In this document: piece by piece, positions 26,187 to 35,567 of the stretch
How the letters are laid out: each line of letters begins with the position of its first letter
How positions within the stretch are numbered: the first letter of the stretch is position 1
Assembly: GCA_947624295.1 (NCBI GenBank)
Contig: CANQJV010000003.1
Location: 1 to 64,000 of the forward strand
Direction: 5' to 3'
Length of the DNA stretch: 64,000 nt
Source: an uncultured Ruminococcus sp.
Lineage (GTDB): Bacteria > Bacillota > Clostridia > Oscillospirales > Ruminococcaceae
The notes under the pieces: generated by a model
Seen by the model: the letters and a program-made list of their open reading frames with translations, nothing else
The model's database searches: none
Told to the model about the DNA's origin: nothing
Made by a program: the position numbers and the translations under genes

Positions 26187-27554
26187 ATGAATTACAAATT
26201 CACCGAAATCACTCCGCAAATCACTAAACTTGCGGAAAAATCACTGGAGGGTTACAAAATTGCCCCCGAACTCTATGCACAATACGACGTAAAAAGAGGT
26301 CTGCGTGACCTCAACGGCAACGGTGTTGTTGCAGGTCTTACAAATATCAGCACTATCAAGGTTCTTGAAGGTGAGGACGGCGGTGCAAATCACGGAGACG
26401 GAAAACTCTTTTACAGGGGTATCGATGTCGAAGATATTGTCACCGGCTTTATCAAGGAAAAACGCTACGGTTTCGAGGAAACAGTCTATCTTCTCCTCAA
26501 CGGCAATATGCCCTCTGAACACGAACTTGCGGATTTCAAGAAACTCCTTGCCGATTTCCGCTGTCTGCCTCCCACTTTCACAAGGGACGTTATTATGAAA
26601 GCTCCCAGCGACAATATGATGAATACACTCGCCAAAAGCGTGCTTGCACTGTATTCCTACGATGACAAGGCAAATGATATATCAATCCCCAACGTATTAA
26701 GGCAATGCATTGAACTTATTACCTTGTTCCCATTACTTGCTATATACGGCTACAGTGCGTACAAATATTCAAGAGAGGGCGGTAGTTTCTTTATCCACGA
26801 CCCTGACCCGAATCTCTCTATCGCTGAAAATCTGCTGTATATGCTCCGTGACGACAAGAAATTCACTGAACTTGAGGCTCGTATACTTGACCTTGCACTT
26901 GTCCTCCACGCTGAACACGGCGGAGGTAACAACTCAACTTTCACGGTTCACGTTGTATCTTCATCGGGTACTGATACCTATTCCGCAATTGCAGCGGCAC
27001 TTGGTTCACTCAAAGGTCCGAAACATGGCGGTGCTAATATAAAAGTAGCTATGATGTTCGACGATATGAAAAAAAGCGTGCAAAACTGGAAAGATGAGGA
27101 CGAGGTTCGCTCCTATCTTAAAAAACTCCTGAAAAAAGAGGCTTTTGACCACGCAGGTCTTATTTACGGTATGGGACACGCTGTTTATTCGCATTCAGAC
27201 CCTCGTGCTAAAGTATTCAAGGGATTCGTTGAGAAACTGAGTGCTGAAAAAAACAGGCACGATGAATTTATGCTGTATTCGCTTGTTGAGAAACTCGCTC
27301 CCGAAGTCATTGCAGAAGAAAGACGTATTTACAAGGGTGTCTGCGCAAATGTTGACTTTTACAGCGGATTTGTTTACCGTATGCTTGGTATTCCCGACGA
27401 ATTGTTTACACCGCTTTTTGCTGTATCACGTATTGCAGGCTGGTCAGCTCACAGAATAGAGGAGCTTATCAACTCAAATAAGATTATCCGCCCCGCTTAT
27501 AAGGCTATTTCACCTATGCGTGAATATACTGATATGCAGAACCGTATGGACTGA
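26187..27554 (+). CDS. gltA: Citrate synthase
   Basis: Condenses acetyl-CoA with oxaloacetate, cytoplasmic. 455 residues, somewhat longer than the usual ~380-430 because of an N-terminal extension of ~60 residues. Family motifs are FYRGIDVEDIV, LHAEHGGGNNSTF with an active-site His, GPKHGGAN, GMGHAVYSHSDPRA with the second His, and VDFYSGFVYRMLG with the catalytic Asp region. In a fermentative anaerobe it most likely feeds 2-oxoglutarate and glutamate synthesis through an incomplete cycle. AAAGGA RBS. It is followed by a strong hairpin and an epimerase-like gene. Confidence 0.94.
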   Translation: MNYKFTEITPQITKLAEKSLEGYKIAPELYAQYDVKRGLRDLNGNGVVAGLTNISTIKVLEGEDGGANHGDGKLFYRGIDVEDIVTGFIKEKRYGFEETVYLLLNGNMPSEHELADFKKLLADFRCLPPTFTRDVIMKAPSDNMMNTLAKSVLALYSYDDKANDISIPNVLRQCIELITLFPLLAIYGYSAYKYSREGGSFFIHDPDPNLSIAENLLYMLRDDKKFTELEARILDLALVLHAEHGGGNNSTFTVHVVSSSGTDTYSAIAAALGSLKGPKHGGANIKVAMMFDDMKKSVQNWKDEDEVRSYLKKLLKKEAFDHAGLIYGMGHAVYSHSDPRAKVFKGFVEKLSAEKNRHDEFMLYSLVEKLAPEVIAEERRIYKGVCANVDFYSGFVYRMLGIPDELFTPLFAVSRIAGWSAHRIEELINSNKIIRPAYKAISPMREYTDMQNRMD

Positions 27555-27561
27555 TATAACG

Positions 27562-27612
27562 GATTTCCACGGGAATATAACAATTATTCTGACCGCAGTT
27601 CCCGTGGAAATC
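27562..27612 (+). other. 14-bp perfect inverted repeat between gltA and the epimerase gene
   Basis: GATTTCCACGGGAA (27562-27575) and TTCCCGTGGAAATC (27599-27612) flank 23 nt. No T run follows, so it is not a normal terminator. It may be an RNA processing or stability element between two cistrons. Confidence 0.6.
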
Positions 27613-27642
27613 TGATTAAATAAACGAAAGGATTTGATTAAA

Positions 27643-28653
27643 ATGAAAAACTCAACTCAGCTTATCAACTGGAACGGCACTGTCTGCGTGAAAATGAATG
27701 CAGGCAGTTATGAGGCTCTTGTCGCCTATGAAATCGGTGCAAATGTTATCCGTCTCAGAAACAACGCCGAGGGAATGGAATTTTTCCGCTGGAATCCCGA
27801 AAATACTGCTGATGATATAAGAAAATCAGCTGAAGTATGGGGTTTGCCGACTCTCTACCTCCCGAACAGATTTGCTGACGGTAAACTCAAAACAAGTGAT
27901 GCAGTTTACCAACTCCCCGTAAACGAAAAAGCTCCCTATAATAACCATATTCACGGCTTTTTGCACAAGAGATGCTTCGAACTCGTTGAACATAATGCCG
28001 ATGATAATTGTGCATGGGTGAAAGTACGCTATGAATACGACGAAAAAGACGAATTTTTCGAGTATCTCCCTGTTAAATTCGTTGCCGAATACACATTCAC
28101 GCTTTCTGAAAACGGTCTTGAACAGGATATAAAATTCACCAATCTTTCAGATAAAGTTATGCCCATATCGCTTGCATCGCACACAACTATAAATTCACCT
28201 TTTGTTGACGGCGCAAAAGAAGGCGATATAAGGCTTACTGTTCCGATTGGTAAAAAATGTGAACTTAATGAACGCTGTCTGCCTACTGAAAATCTCAAAG
28301 CTCTCACTATGTGGGATTTGGAATACAAAAACGGCACAAAATGCCCTGTTTTGCAGGTTGTTGACAATGATATGTATTTCGGCGAATATGCTGACCTCGA
28401 CGGCGAAAAATTCCACGGAATCATTGCGGAAGATACTGCAAGCGGTAAAAAACTCTGCTATGAAGTTTCAGACGAATATAAATTCTGGATTATCTGGAAT
28501 GACAGAGGTTTCAACCACTATTTCTGCCCTGAACCAATGACTGCTATGATTGACGCTCCGAATCTCTCGCTTACTCCCGATATTTCGGGCTATGTTGAAA
28601 TAAAACCAAATGATGTGTTCACTGCTCATCAGAAATTTTTCACAAAGGCTTGA
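27643..28653 (+). CDS. Aldose 1-epimerase-family (galactose mutarotase-like) protein
   Basis: A 336-residue cytoplasmic protein from the ATG at 27643 (AAAGGA box; the tracked TTG is three codons earlier). It shows the mutarotase-like pattern: an early GANVIRLRNN strand, NHIHGFLHKRCFEL with the first His, an internal ASHTTINSPF with a second conserved His, and late Glu/Asp-rich strands. A role in sugar anomer conversion fits its neighbourhood with cellobiose phosphorylase, but the exact substrate is unknown. No promoter is seen in the 88-nt gap, so it may be cotranscribed with gltA. Confidence 0.78.
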   Translation: MKNSTQLINWNGTVCVKMNAGSYEALVAYEIGANVIRLRNNAEGMEFFRWNPENTADDIRKSAEVWGLPTLYLPNRFADGKLKTSDAVYQLPVNEKAPYNNHIHGFLHKRCFELVEHNADDNCAWVKVRYEYDEKDEFFEYLPVKFVAEYTFTLSENGLEQDIKFTNLSDKVMPISLASHTTINSPFVDGAKEGDIRLTVPIGKKCELNERCLPTENLKALTMWDLEYKNGTKCPVLQVVDNDMYFGEYADLDGEKFHGIIAEDTASGKKLCYEVSDEYKFWIIWNDRGFNHYFCPEPMTAMIDAPNLSLTPDISGYVEIKPNDVFTAHQKFFTKA

Positions 28654-28722
28654 TTTTATGAGACGAATATTTTTCGTCCCGCATATTCAACAGATTTAAT
28701 AAATCTAAGGGAGATTTTTTCA

Positions 28723-29420
28723 ATGAAATATACAGATTCAGGTCAGGCAATCGCTATGGCTATTATGAGAAGAAAAAATGCATCTGAGATACAAAAAAAT
28801 CTGATTAAAATTTACCTTGACGAAAAAAATGAAAAAGAACAGAATAAATTGCTGGGAATGATTGATACTATCAACGATTGCAAAACTTTCAAAAAAGCAA
28901 AATTATTTGACAAACTCGATGAGTATAAGCGTATTGTTCAAAAAATAAACAATTTCCCCGATGAGGATTTTTTCTGCGAAAAATCATATTATGAGGGTTG
29001 CTGTGACGGAATACGCCGGCTTATAGGACTTAACAAGGAACTCAGAGTTATGTCAAAAAAAATATTTATCATTTTCTTTACGGCAAATGCTGATATAGAA
29101 TTTGAAATTCACTCGGCTTTTTTAATAAACGAAAACAATACGGAAATTTTCGAATACAATGATTCTGTTGAACCTGAAAAAATTATTTTTCTGTTACATC
29201 AGATGCAGACAATATAATAAATCTTCTTCAGGAAAAAGATGACGAACACGAATATATCGTCGTTATCTCTTATAATTCGGAACATACCCATAATATCAAT
29301 GATGTGAAACTTATATCGGATTTATGTGAAGATAATTTCTATCTTCTCAATATCCACAAGGAAAATAAAATCATAAATACAAGCGAATATATCAAGAAAA
29401 TTATTAAGGAAATAAAATAA
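28723..29420 (+). pseudogene. Uncharacterised protein gene split by a frameshift
   Basis: The tracked ORF (28723-29217, MKYTDSGQAIAMAIMRRKN...) stops early, but an open frame offset by -1 runs on from the A6 run at 29177-29182 to the TAA at 29418-29420. It encodes a further ~80 residues (TSDADNIINLLQEKDDEHEY... IKKIIKEIK) with similar Lys/Ile/Asn-rich usage. Restored, the protein would be about 232 residues, alpha-helical at first, with no family I recognise. Causes could be a one-base indel, a sequencing error in the A run, or programmed slippage. A GGGAG box precedes the ATG. It lies between the epimerase and cellobiose phosphorylase genes. Confidence 0.75.
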
Positions 29421-29489
29421 TACTACGATTTGTTGAAATTGCACAAAAATTGACATAAAAATAATACACTGTTATTTTTTGCTAATCTC

Positions 29490-29518
29490 TTGTAATAAAA
29501 TGAAATATATGTTATAAT
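29490..29518 (+). promoter_or_regulatory. Promoter of the cellobiose phosphorylase gene
   Basis: TTGTAA (29490-29495), 17 nt, TATAAT (29513-29518), ~60 nt before the ATG. I saw no convincing CcpA site. Confidence 0.65.
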
Positions 29519-29579
29519 ATTATTAAGTTGTAGGAGCAATTCTGCATAAAAAACATAAACAAAAAGGAGAAAATTTATC

Positions 29580-32036
29580 ATGAAGTTCGGATTTTTTGAC
29601 GACGCTAAAAAGGAATATGTTATCAATTCCCCGAAAACGCCCTATCCGTGGATTAACTACCTCGGAACACAAGATTTCTTCTCGCTGATTTCCAATACAG
29701 CAGGCGGATACTCTTTCTATAAAGATGCCCGTCTCAGAAGAATCACCCGTTACCGCTATAACAATGTCCCCATTGATATGGGCGGACGCTATTTCTACAT
29801 CAACGAAAACGGTACTATCTGGAATCCCGGCTGGTCTCCCGTAAAAACAGAACTTGACTCTTATGAATGCCGTCACGGTATGGGCTATACTATCATCACC
29901 GGTAAAAAGAACGGTCTGAAAGCTGAAGTTACTTTCTTTGTACCGCAGAATTACGCCGGCGAAGTTCAGCAGGTTGTCCTCACTAACGAAAGTACAGAAG
30001 AAAAAACATTCTCTTTCTTCTCATTCGCTGAATGGTGCTTATGGGACGCTCAGGACGACTGCACCAATTTCCAGAGAAATTTCTCTACAGGCCGTGTTGA
30101 AGTCGTAGGCTCAACAATTTACCACAAAACTGAATACAGGGACAGACGTGACCATTTCGCTTTCTACACCGTGAACGACGAAATCGACGGCTACGATACT
30201 GACAGAGATTCATTTATCGGTCTTTATAACGGTTTCAATGACCCGCAGGCTGTCGTTGCAGGTAAAGCTAATAATTCTTTTGCTGACGGCTGGTCACCTG
30301 TTGCATCTCATTACAAGAAAATAACTCTTGCTCCGGGCGAAACTAAAACTCTCATATTCATTCTCGGCTACGTTGAAATGCCTGTTGACAAGAAATTTGA
30401 GGCTGACGGCGTTACTATCAACAAGGAAAAGGCTCTCGCAATGATTGAACAGTACAATACTCCCGAAAAAGTTGCTGACGGTCTTGCTGAACTCAAATCC
30501 ACTTGGGACAAGCTGCTCGGTATCATCAACGTCAATACTCCCGACGATAAAGTTGACCGTATGGTTAATATCTGGAATCAGTATCAGTGTATGGTTACTT
30601 TCAACCTCTCACGTTCTGCATCTTACTTTGAATCAGGTATAGGTCGTGGTATGGGATTCCGTGACTCAAATCAGGATATTCTCGGTTTCGTTCATCAGAT
30701 TCCCGACAGAGCAAGACAGCGTATTATCGACATTGCCTCCACTCAGCTTGAGGACGGCGGCTGTTACCACCAGTATCAGCCTCTCACTAAAAAAGGCAAT
30801 TCTGATATAGGCGGTGACTTCTCCGATGACCCGCTGTGGATGATACTTTCAGTTTCAGCTTATATCAAGGAAACAGGCGACTGGTCAATCCTCGATGAAA
30901 TGGTTCCTTATGATAACGATGAGTCAAAAGCTAAACCTATGCTTGACCACCTCAAAGTTTCATTCTATAAAATTGTAAACAATCTTGGTCCTCATAATCT
31001 CCCTCTCGCAATGCGTGCTGACTGGAATGACTGTATCAACCTCTCATGCTATTCAGATACACCCGGCGAAAGTTTCCAGACTTACACCAACCCGAAATTT
31101 GCTGCTGAAGGCGGTTACTCAAAAGTCGCTGAATCTGTAATGGTTGCAACACTCTTTACATATACAGGTCCTAATTACGTTGCTATCCTGAAACACCTCG
31201 GCAAAGACGATGAAGCTGCTGCTGCTCAGGCTGAAATCGATAAGATGAAGAAAAATGTTATGCAGTACGCTTTCGACGGTGACTGGTTTATCCGTGCTTA
31301 CGATTCAGAGGGCAACAAAATGGGCTCCAAAGAATGCGAGGAAGGCAAAATCTTCATCGAACCACAAGGTTTCGCTGTTATGTCCGAAATCGGTAAAGAT
31401 GAGGGGGCTGACATCAAAACTCTCAACTCTATCGACAAGTACCTCAATACAAAGTACGGTCTTGTTCTCAATAACCCTGCTTTCACAAAGTACTATATCC
31501 AGTACGGCGAAATTTCCACATATCCCGGCGGTTACAAGGAAAATGCAGGTATCTTTACTCACAATAACGCATGGATTATCTGCGCCGAAGCATATGCAGG
31601 CCGTGGCGATAAGGCTTTCGAGTACTACTCAAAAATTGCGCCTGCTTTCAATGAGGAAATTTCCGACCTCCACAAAACTGAACCATATGTATATGGTCAG
31701 ATGATTGCCGGCAAAGACGCAAGCAGATTCGGTGAGGGCAAAAACTCATGGCTTACAGGTACTGCTGCTTGGAATATGGTTGCTATTTCGCAGTATATCC
31801 TCGGACTTTCAGCTGACTGGAACGGTCTTAAGGTTGATCCGTCTATCCCGTCTGCATGGGACGGCTTTACAGCATCAAGAAAATTCCGTGGTGCTGAATA
31901 CAACATCACTGTCAAGAATCCTGACCACGTATGCAAGGGTGTCAAGTCAATGACTGTTGACGGAAAAGCTGTTGACGGTAACATTATCCCCGTTCATGCT
32001 GACGGTGTTCACACTGTTGAAGTTGTAATGGGCTGA
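29580..32036 (+). CDS. cbpA: Cellobiose phosphorylase (GH94)
   Basis: Phosphorolyses cellobiose to glucose 1-phosphate and glucose, saving ATP; intracellular, no signal peptide. 818 residues matches GH94 enzymes. [25 protein letters not shown] and [20 protein letters not shown] are closely shared with clostridial cellobiose phosphorylases as I remember them. DWNDC (about residue 483) holds the expected catalytic Asp, and the phosphate-binding region lies near GLVLN and TGTAAWN. A cellodextrin phosphorylase would be about 150 residues longer. AAAGGAG RBS, own promoter and terminator. It fits the extracellular GH5 at 59468. Confidence 0.93.
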   Translation: MKFGFFDDAKKEYVINSPKTPYPWINYLGTQDFFSLISNTAGGYSFYKDARLRRITRYRYNNVPIDMGGRYFYINENGTIWNPGWSPVKTELDSYECRHGMGYTIITGKKNGLKAEVTFFVPQNYAGEVQQVVLTNESTEEKTFSFFSFAEWCLWDAQDDCTNFQRNFSTGRVEVVGSTIYHKTEYRDRRDHFAFYTVNDEIDGYDTDRDSFIGLYNGFNDPQAVVAGKANNSFADGWSPVASHYKKITLAPGETKTLIFILGYVEMPVDKKFEADGVTINKEKALAMIEQYNTPEKVADGLAELKSTWDKLLGIINVNTPDDKVDRMVNIWNQYQCMVTFNLSRSASYFESGIGRGMGFRDSNQDILGFVHQIPDRARQRIIDIASTQLEDGGCYHQYQPLTKKGNSDIGGDFSDDPLWMILSVSAYIKETGDWSILDEMVPYDNDESKAKPMLDHLKVSFYKIVNNLGPHNLPLAMRADWNDCINLSCYSDTPGESFQTYTNPKFAAEGGYSKVAESVMVATLFTYTGPNYVAILKHLGKDDEAAAAQAEIDKMKKNVMQYAFDGDWFIRAYDSEGNKMGSKECEEGKIFIEPQGFAVMSEIGKDEGADIKTLNSIDKYLNTKYGLVLNNPAFTKYYIQYGEISTYPGGYKENAGIFTHNNAWIICAEAYAGRGDKAFEYYSKIAPAFNEEISDLHKTEPYVYGQMIAGKDASRFGEGKNSWLTGTAAWNMVAISQYILGLSADWNGLKVDPSIPSAWDGFTASRKFRGAEYNITVKNPDHVCKGVKSMTVDGKAVDGNIIPVHADGVHTVEVVMG

Positions 32037-32047
32037 TTAAAAAATAA

Positions 32048-32083
32048 CAAAAGCTGTTTCACTTTCGGGTGAGACAGCTTTTT
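32048..32083 (+). terminator. Terminator of the cellobiose phosphorylase gene
   Basis: AAAGCTGTTTCAC / GTGAGACAGCTTT stem with one G-T pair, then TTTTT. Confidence 0.9.
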
Positions 32084-32097
32084 ATTATAATAATAAA

Positions 32098-32126
32098 CAA
32101 AAAAGTCAGTCCCTAAGAACTGACCT
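32098..32126 (-). terminator. Terminator of the first DUF4190 gene
   Basis: AGGTCAGT / ACTGACTT stem, then TTTTT on the minus strand. Confidence 0.85.
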
Positions 32127-32136
32127 TTATGTATGT

Positions 32137-32439
32137 TTATTGCAATGAGCTGAGTGCATCAGAACCTAAAATTGCACTTCCTGTTACAATGATAAATACA
32201 GCAGGTGCTATACTTACAAGACTGCACACAAGACCAGCTATGCCCATGCCTTTACCTCTTTTTTGGCTCTTTATTCCTACTATACCGAGAATTATACCGA
32301 TTACAGCAAGAGGAATTGAGATATAGTAGAAACAACAGCTTGTCAACAGTGCGACAATTCCAAGAACAAGAGAGGCAATAGCACAACCGCTTACAGGCTG
32401 TTGACCATTATTGTTATTCATGTCTATCTGTCCATTCAT
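32137..32439 (-). CDS. DUF4190-type small membrane protein
   Basis: 100 residues from the ATG at 32439 (AGGAG 9 nt upstream; the tracked start 17 codons earlier lies in the leader). A short Asn/Gln-rich cytoplasmic head (MNGQIDMNNNNGQQP) precedes two membrane segments: ASLVLGIVALLTSCCFYYISIPLAVIGIILGIVG and GMGIAGLVCSLVSIAPAVFIIV. This is the DUF4190 layout, repeated in two longer paralogues at 35962 and 36536. Function unknown. Its promoter carries a five-fold 11-bp repeat array resembling Pho boxes. Confidence 0.78.
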   Translation of the reverse strand: MNGQIDMNNNNGQQPVSGCAIASLVLGIVALLTSCCFYYISIPLAVIGIILGIVGIKSQKRGKGMGIAGLVCSLVSIAPAVFIIVTGSAILGSDALSSLQ

Positions 32440-32480
32440 AATAATATACTCCTTTTTTAATTTTACGTTGCAACAGATAC

Positions 32481-32558
32481 ATTGTATCAAATAAAAGAAA
32501 GAATTTTGTGAAAATTTGTCGAAATTTTAATGAAACTTATGTGAAAGTTATGTGAAAA
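32481..32558 (-). promoter_or_regulatory. Pho-box-like 11-bp repeat array and -10, copy A
   Basis: The minus strand of 32508-32558 reads as five tandem ~11-bp units built on TTTCACATA (TTTTCACATAA, CTTTCACATAA, GTTTCATTAAA, ATTTCGACAAA, TTTTCACA). TACAAT lies 21 nt downstream (32481-32486). OmpR/PhoB-family regulators bind direct repeats with 11-bp spacing. A diverged copy lies at 33351-33401. Confidence 0.5.
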
Positions 32559-32571
32559 TTACATATCACAC

Positions 32572-32606
32572 AAAAAGACGGATTTTTTTGCAATCCGCCT
32601 TTTATT
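32572..32606 (-). terminator. Terminator of the PH/SHOCT gene
   Basis: GGCGGATT / ATCCGTC stem on the minus strand, then TTTTT. Nearly identical to the terminator at 33412-33445. Confidence 0.8.
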
Positions 32607-32610
32607 TGAG

Positions 32611-33294
32611 TTATAAATTTAACAATTGCTTTTTCTTTTCGTCAAATTCTTCTTGTGTAATAATTCCGCTGTCAAGCATTTCTTTTAATTTTACAATTTT
32701 AGAAAGTTCATCATCTGTATTATTTCCGGTATTCTGTTTGTTGATTTTTTCAGGAATCTGAAAGGCTTTTATTGCCTCTAAAGTTTTATTCAGAAATTCC
32801 TCTGCATTCTGAACGCATATAAAACGTATCACGCCTGAAGCAGAACGGATTTCAAGTGTATTTCCGCCTAACAGTTTATCAAGGAATCTGTTTTCTATTG
32901 AAATATTGTCCACTTTTTCAATAGGAAGTTTAAGCATTTTATTAGAAAAGAAATATTTTCTGTTTCCCTCTATGCCGTCACTTGTCAAACTCAAAGAGCA
33001 ACGCTTTACAATACCTATCCATGCCAATCTCCAAAGTATCATAAGAACAGCTAAACCTGCCGGAATCAAACATAATGGTGCACCGCCACCATCATTAAAT
33101 AGAATCTTTCCAGAATTCGAACTATAATAATAAAGCAATTCAAATTCAAATATGTTTAGCACTCTTCCAGCATAGTCAGTATGTACAGGTATAAAGCAAA
33201 TTGCAAAAATTGCAAGCAATACAGCTACTGTAATTATAAATGCTTTTGTTCTTTTTGTTTTAATTTCAGCCTTGCACACAATATTATTTTCCAT
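32611..33294 (-). CDS. Membrane protein with PH-like and SHOCT domains
   Basis: 227 residues from the ATG at 33294 (AGGAGA box; the tracked start is ten codons upstream). Two membrane segments (about 15-35 and 70-95) are followed by a bacterial PH-like domain (about 100-180; CSLSLTSDGIEG... NTLEIRSASGVIRF) and a C-terminal SHOCT motif (KLKEMLDSGIITQEEFDEKKKQLL). SHOCT is a short oligomerisation-type helix pair. The role is unknown; homologues are often stress- or envelope-linked. Its promoter has the second Pho-box-like array and a T17 tract. Confidence 0.8.
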   Translation of the reverse strand: MENNIVCKAEIKTKRTKAFIITVAVLLAIFAICFIPVHTDYAGRVLNIFEFELLYYYSSNSGKILFNDGGGAPLCLIPAGLAVLMILWRLAWIGIVKRCSLSLTSDGIEGNRKYFFSNKMLKLPIEKVDNISIENRFLDKLLGGNTLEIRSASGVIRFICVQNAEEFLNKTLEAIKAFQIPEKINKQNTGNNTDDELSKIVKLKEMLDSGIITQEEFDEKKKQLLNL

Positions 33295-33322
33295 TTTTAA
33301 TTCTCCTTTTACCGTTTTCCTC

Positions 33323-33401
33323 ATTTTATCAAAAAAAAAAAAAAAAACTCGTGAAAATTTGGTAAAAGTTTAATGAAATCTATGTGAAAGTTATGTGAAA
33401 A
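33323..33401 (-). promoter_or_regulatory. Pho-box-like array with T17 spacer, copy B
   Basis: The minus strand of 33351-33401 repeats the 11-bp series (TTTTCACATAA, CTTTCACATAG, ATTTCATTAAA, CTTTTACCAAA, TTTTCAC). TAAAAT at 33323-33328 lies 22 nt downstream, and 17 consecutive T (33331-33347) fill most of that spacer. It is about 80% alike by eye to copy A. Confidence 0.5.
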
Positions 33402-33411
33402 CAGCATATTA

Positions 33412-33445
33412 CAAAAAAAGACGGATTTTTGCAATCCGCCTTTTT
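33412..33445 (-). terminator. Terminator of rnz
   Basis: GGCGGATT / ATCCGTC stem, then TTTTTTT on the minus strand, directly after the rnz stop. Confidence 0.85.
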
Positions 33446-33448
33446 AAT

Positions 33449-34351
33449 TTATTTCAGGGATATTTTTTCGCCGTCCTTGCTTATGACAGTATTCACAAAA
33501 ATCTTCTTCACACTATCCGCATATTCGTCAGGATTCACAAGTGCAGGGCTGTAATGCGTAAGCCATAAGATTCCCGAACCCGATTTTTCAGCGATTTCAG
33601 CACTCTGCGAAAATACCATATGACCCTTTTCAGCCATTTTCTCCTTATATTCGTCATCGCCGTACATTCCCTCGCTTATCAGCAAATCAGAATTTCCCGC
33701 AAAATCAATCATTTCATCAAAATATCTGCTGTCCGTCATATATGTTACTTTTATCGGCTTACGCTGTTCATCTGTAACCATTTCCTGCGTGTACTCCCTG
33801 CCGTCTATGGTGACTGATTTCCCTGAATGCAGTTCTTTCCAGTACTTCACATCTATTCCGAGTGATTTTGCTTTCTGCGGATTGAACACGGGTTTTCTGT
33901 TGAGTACAAACGAATATCCCAAACAGTCAACGCCGTGTTTCATAGGCATTGACGAAATTGTCATTTCGTTCCATGAAAATTCAGATATACGGTCAACAGG
34001 CAACTCGTTTATTTCAAGCGGAAACGGCAATACAGGGCATATGCAGAACAAATGTCTTATTATATCTTTTATACCCGTATGACCGTAAATTTTCAGAACA
34101 TCTGTTTTACCGCAGTTTCCCAGTGACAGCAGAAGTCCCGCAAGCCCTGAAATATGGTCAGCGTGAACGTGCGTTATAAGCAGTGTATCAAGGTGACTGA
34201 GTTTTATTCCGTGCTTGTTTATTGCTATCTGAGTGCCCTCTCCGCAATCAACAAGGCACGCTTTACCGTTGTATTCGAGCCACATACTTGTCAGCCAGCG
34301 GTCAGGTAAGGGCAGCATTCCGCCTGTTCCTATAAGTGTTACATCTACCAA
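33449..34351 (-). CDS. rnz: Ribonuclease Z-type metallo-beta-lactamase
   Basis: A zinc-dependent endonuclease that trims tRNA precursor 3' ends, cytoplasmic; 300 residues, normal for the short form. It begins VDVTLIGTGGMLPLP, followed by the metal motif HVHADHISGL (HxHxDH, about residue 60), then MKHGVDCLGY, TYMTDSR and WLTHYSPA with the last metal ligands. The alternative, another metallo-beta-lactamase phosphodiesterase such as ElaC-like phosphorylcholine hydrolases, is less likely given the N-terminal pattern. Own promoter (34385-34413) and terminator. Confidence 0.85.
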   Translation of the reverse strand: MVDVTLIGTGGMLPLPDRWLTSMWLEYNGKACLVDCGEGTQIAINKHGIKLSHLDTLLITHVHADHISGLAGLLLSLGNCGKTDVLKIYGHTGIKDIIRHLFCICPVLPFPLEINELPVDRISEFSWNEMTISSMPMKHGVDCLGYSFVLNRKPVFNPQKAKSLGIDVKYWKELHSGKSVTIDGREYTQEMVTDEQRKPIKVTYMTDSRYFDEMIDFAGNSDLLISEGMYGDDEYKEKMAEKGHMVFSQSAEIAEKSGSGILWLTHYSPALVNPDEYADSVKKIFVNTVISKDGEKISLK

Positions 34352-34384
34352 TTATATCACTCCTTTTATTTTATTTCACTTTAC

Positions 34385-34413
34385 ATTATACCACAACATC
34401 TATGCAATGTCAA
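34385..34413 (-). promoter_or_regulatory. Sigma-A promoter of rnz
   Basis: Minus strand TTGACA (34408-34413), 17 nt, TATAAT (34385-34390). Confidence 0.75.
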
Positions 34414-34475
34414 CAACTTTTTGCCCATTTACAGGCGTTGCAACTATCAAGCGACAAATTGCCAAGCCGGATTGA

Positions 34476-34504
34476 TTGACTGCAACTGCCTTTTATGATA
34501 TACT
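34476..34504 (+). promoter_or_regulatory. Promoter of the XRE-membrane gene
   Basis: TTGACT (34476-34481), 17 nt, TATACT (34499-34504). Confidence 0.65.
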
Positions 34505-34535
34505 GAAATTACACTAAAAAATGGAGGTAATTATT

Positions 34536-35531
34536 ATGATTCTCGCAGACAAAATTATTGACTTAAGGAAAAAAGAAGGCTTATCGCAAGAAGAACTCGC
34601 TGAAAAGTTAGGGGTAAGCAGGCAGTCGGTATCAAAATGGGAAATGGCTCAATCAACTCCCGATTTGAACCGCATACTTAAAATGTCAGAAATTTTCGGT
34701 GTTACAACTGATTATCTGCTTAAAGATAACATTGACCTGCAAAAACCTGAATTGACGGAAAATATTGCTTTTGAGGGCGTACAGACCGAAACAGTCCCAC
34801 CTCTTACAAACGTCTCAATAAAAGAGGCGAACGACTTTTTAAGCAGTAATCAGAAACACGCTTTTCTTGTTGCGCTGGGAGTAGCACTCTGTATTGTTTC
34901 GGTGATTCCGACAATCTGCCTTGACGTTTTCAGTCCTGAACTTACGGATTTAAGCGCAGTGTTTATGTTTCTGATTATCGCTGCTGCTGTCGGAATACTC
35001 ATCTTTTCGAGAATGTCCATGAAAAAATTTGACTATTTGTCCAAAAATTGCCTTGATACAGAATACGGTATTGACGGAATGGTCAAAGAAAAGAAAAATC
35101 AATATCAGCCCAAACACACATTGATGATTGCAATCGGCGTAATACTCTGTATTCTATCAGTTGTCCCTGCAATGGTCTTTTCCACGCTATTTAGTAACAC
35201 ATTTACTGACAGAATTGGTCCCGCATTTCTTTTTATATTTGTTGCAATTGGTGTATTTATGATAGTAAGCACTAACATAACAAATTCAGGATTCAACATT
35301 CTTTTAGAAGAAGAAATATACAGCCGTGACAGAAAAATGCGGTTGCAGGACAAATATGTGAAAGATATTTCAATAGTATACTGGCTTATTGTTACAGCAG
35401 TATTTTTGGGATACAGTTTAATAACTGCCGATTGGGGAAGAAGTTGGATTATATGGCCTGTTTCAGCGATATTATTCCCTGTAGTCATTACAATTGCAGA
35501 GGCAATCCGCAAAAATAATAATAATAAATAA
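34536..35531 (+). CDS. XRE-family regulator with membrane domain
   Basis: 331 residues from ATG 34536: the GGAGG RBS lies inside the first codons of the tracked ORF. An N-terminal Cro/C1-type HTH ([22 protein letters not shown]) is followed by a linker and five to six membrane segments in repeated pairs (about 110-150, 190-240, 280-330); [23 protein letters not shown] and [20 protein letters not shown] look like internal duplicates. Such one-component regulators are tethered to the membrane and probably sense an envelope signal. Target genes unknown. Confidence 0.87.
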   Translation: MILADKIIDLRKKEGLSQEELAEKLGVSRQSVSKWEMAQSTPDLNRILKMSEIFGVTTDYLLKDNIDLQKPELTENIAFEGVQTETVPPLTNVSIKEANDFLSSNQKHAFLVALGVALCIVSVIPTICLDVFSPELTDLSAVFMFLIIAAAVGILIFSRMSMKKFDYLSKNCLDTEYGIDGMVKEKKNQYQPKHTLMIAIGVILCILSVVPAMVFSTLFSNTFTDRIGPAFLFIFVAIGVFMIVSTNITNSGFNILLEEEIYSRDRKMRLQDKYVKDISIVYWLIVTAVFLGYSLITADWGRSWIIWPVSAILFPVVITIAEAIRKNNNNK

Positions 35532-35536
35532 CAAAA

Positions 35537-35567
35537 AGGTTCAGGAAATATTCCTGAACCTCTTTTT
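35537..35567. terminator. Bidirectional terminator between convergent genes
   Basis: AGGTTCAGGAA / TTCCTGAACCT, an 11-bp perfect stem with a 3-nt loop, T run on the plus strand and TTTTTG on the minus strand. Confidence 0.9.
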
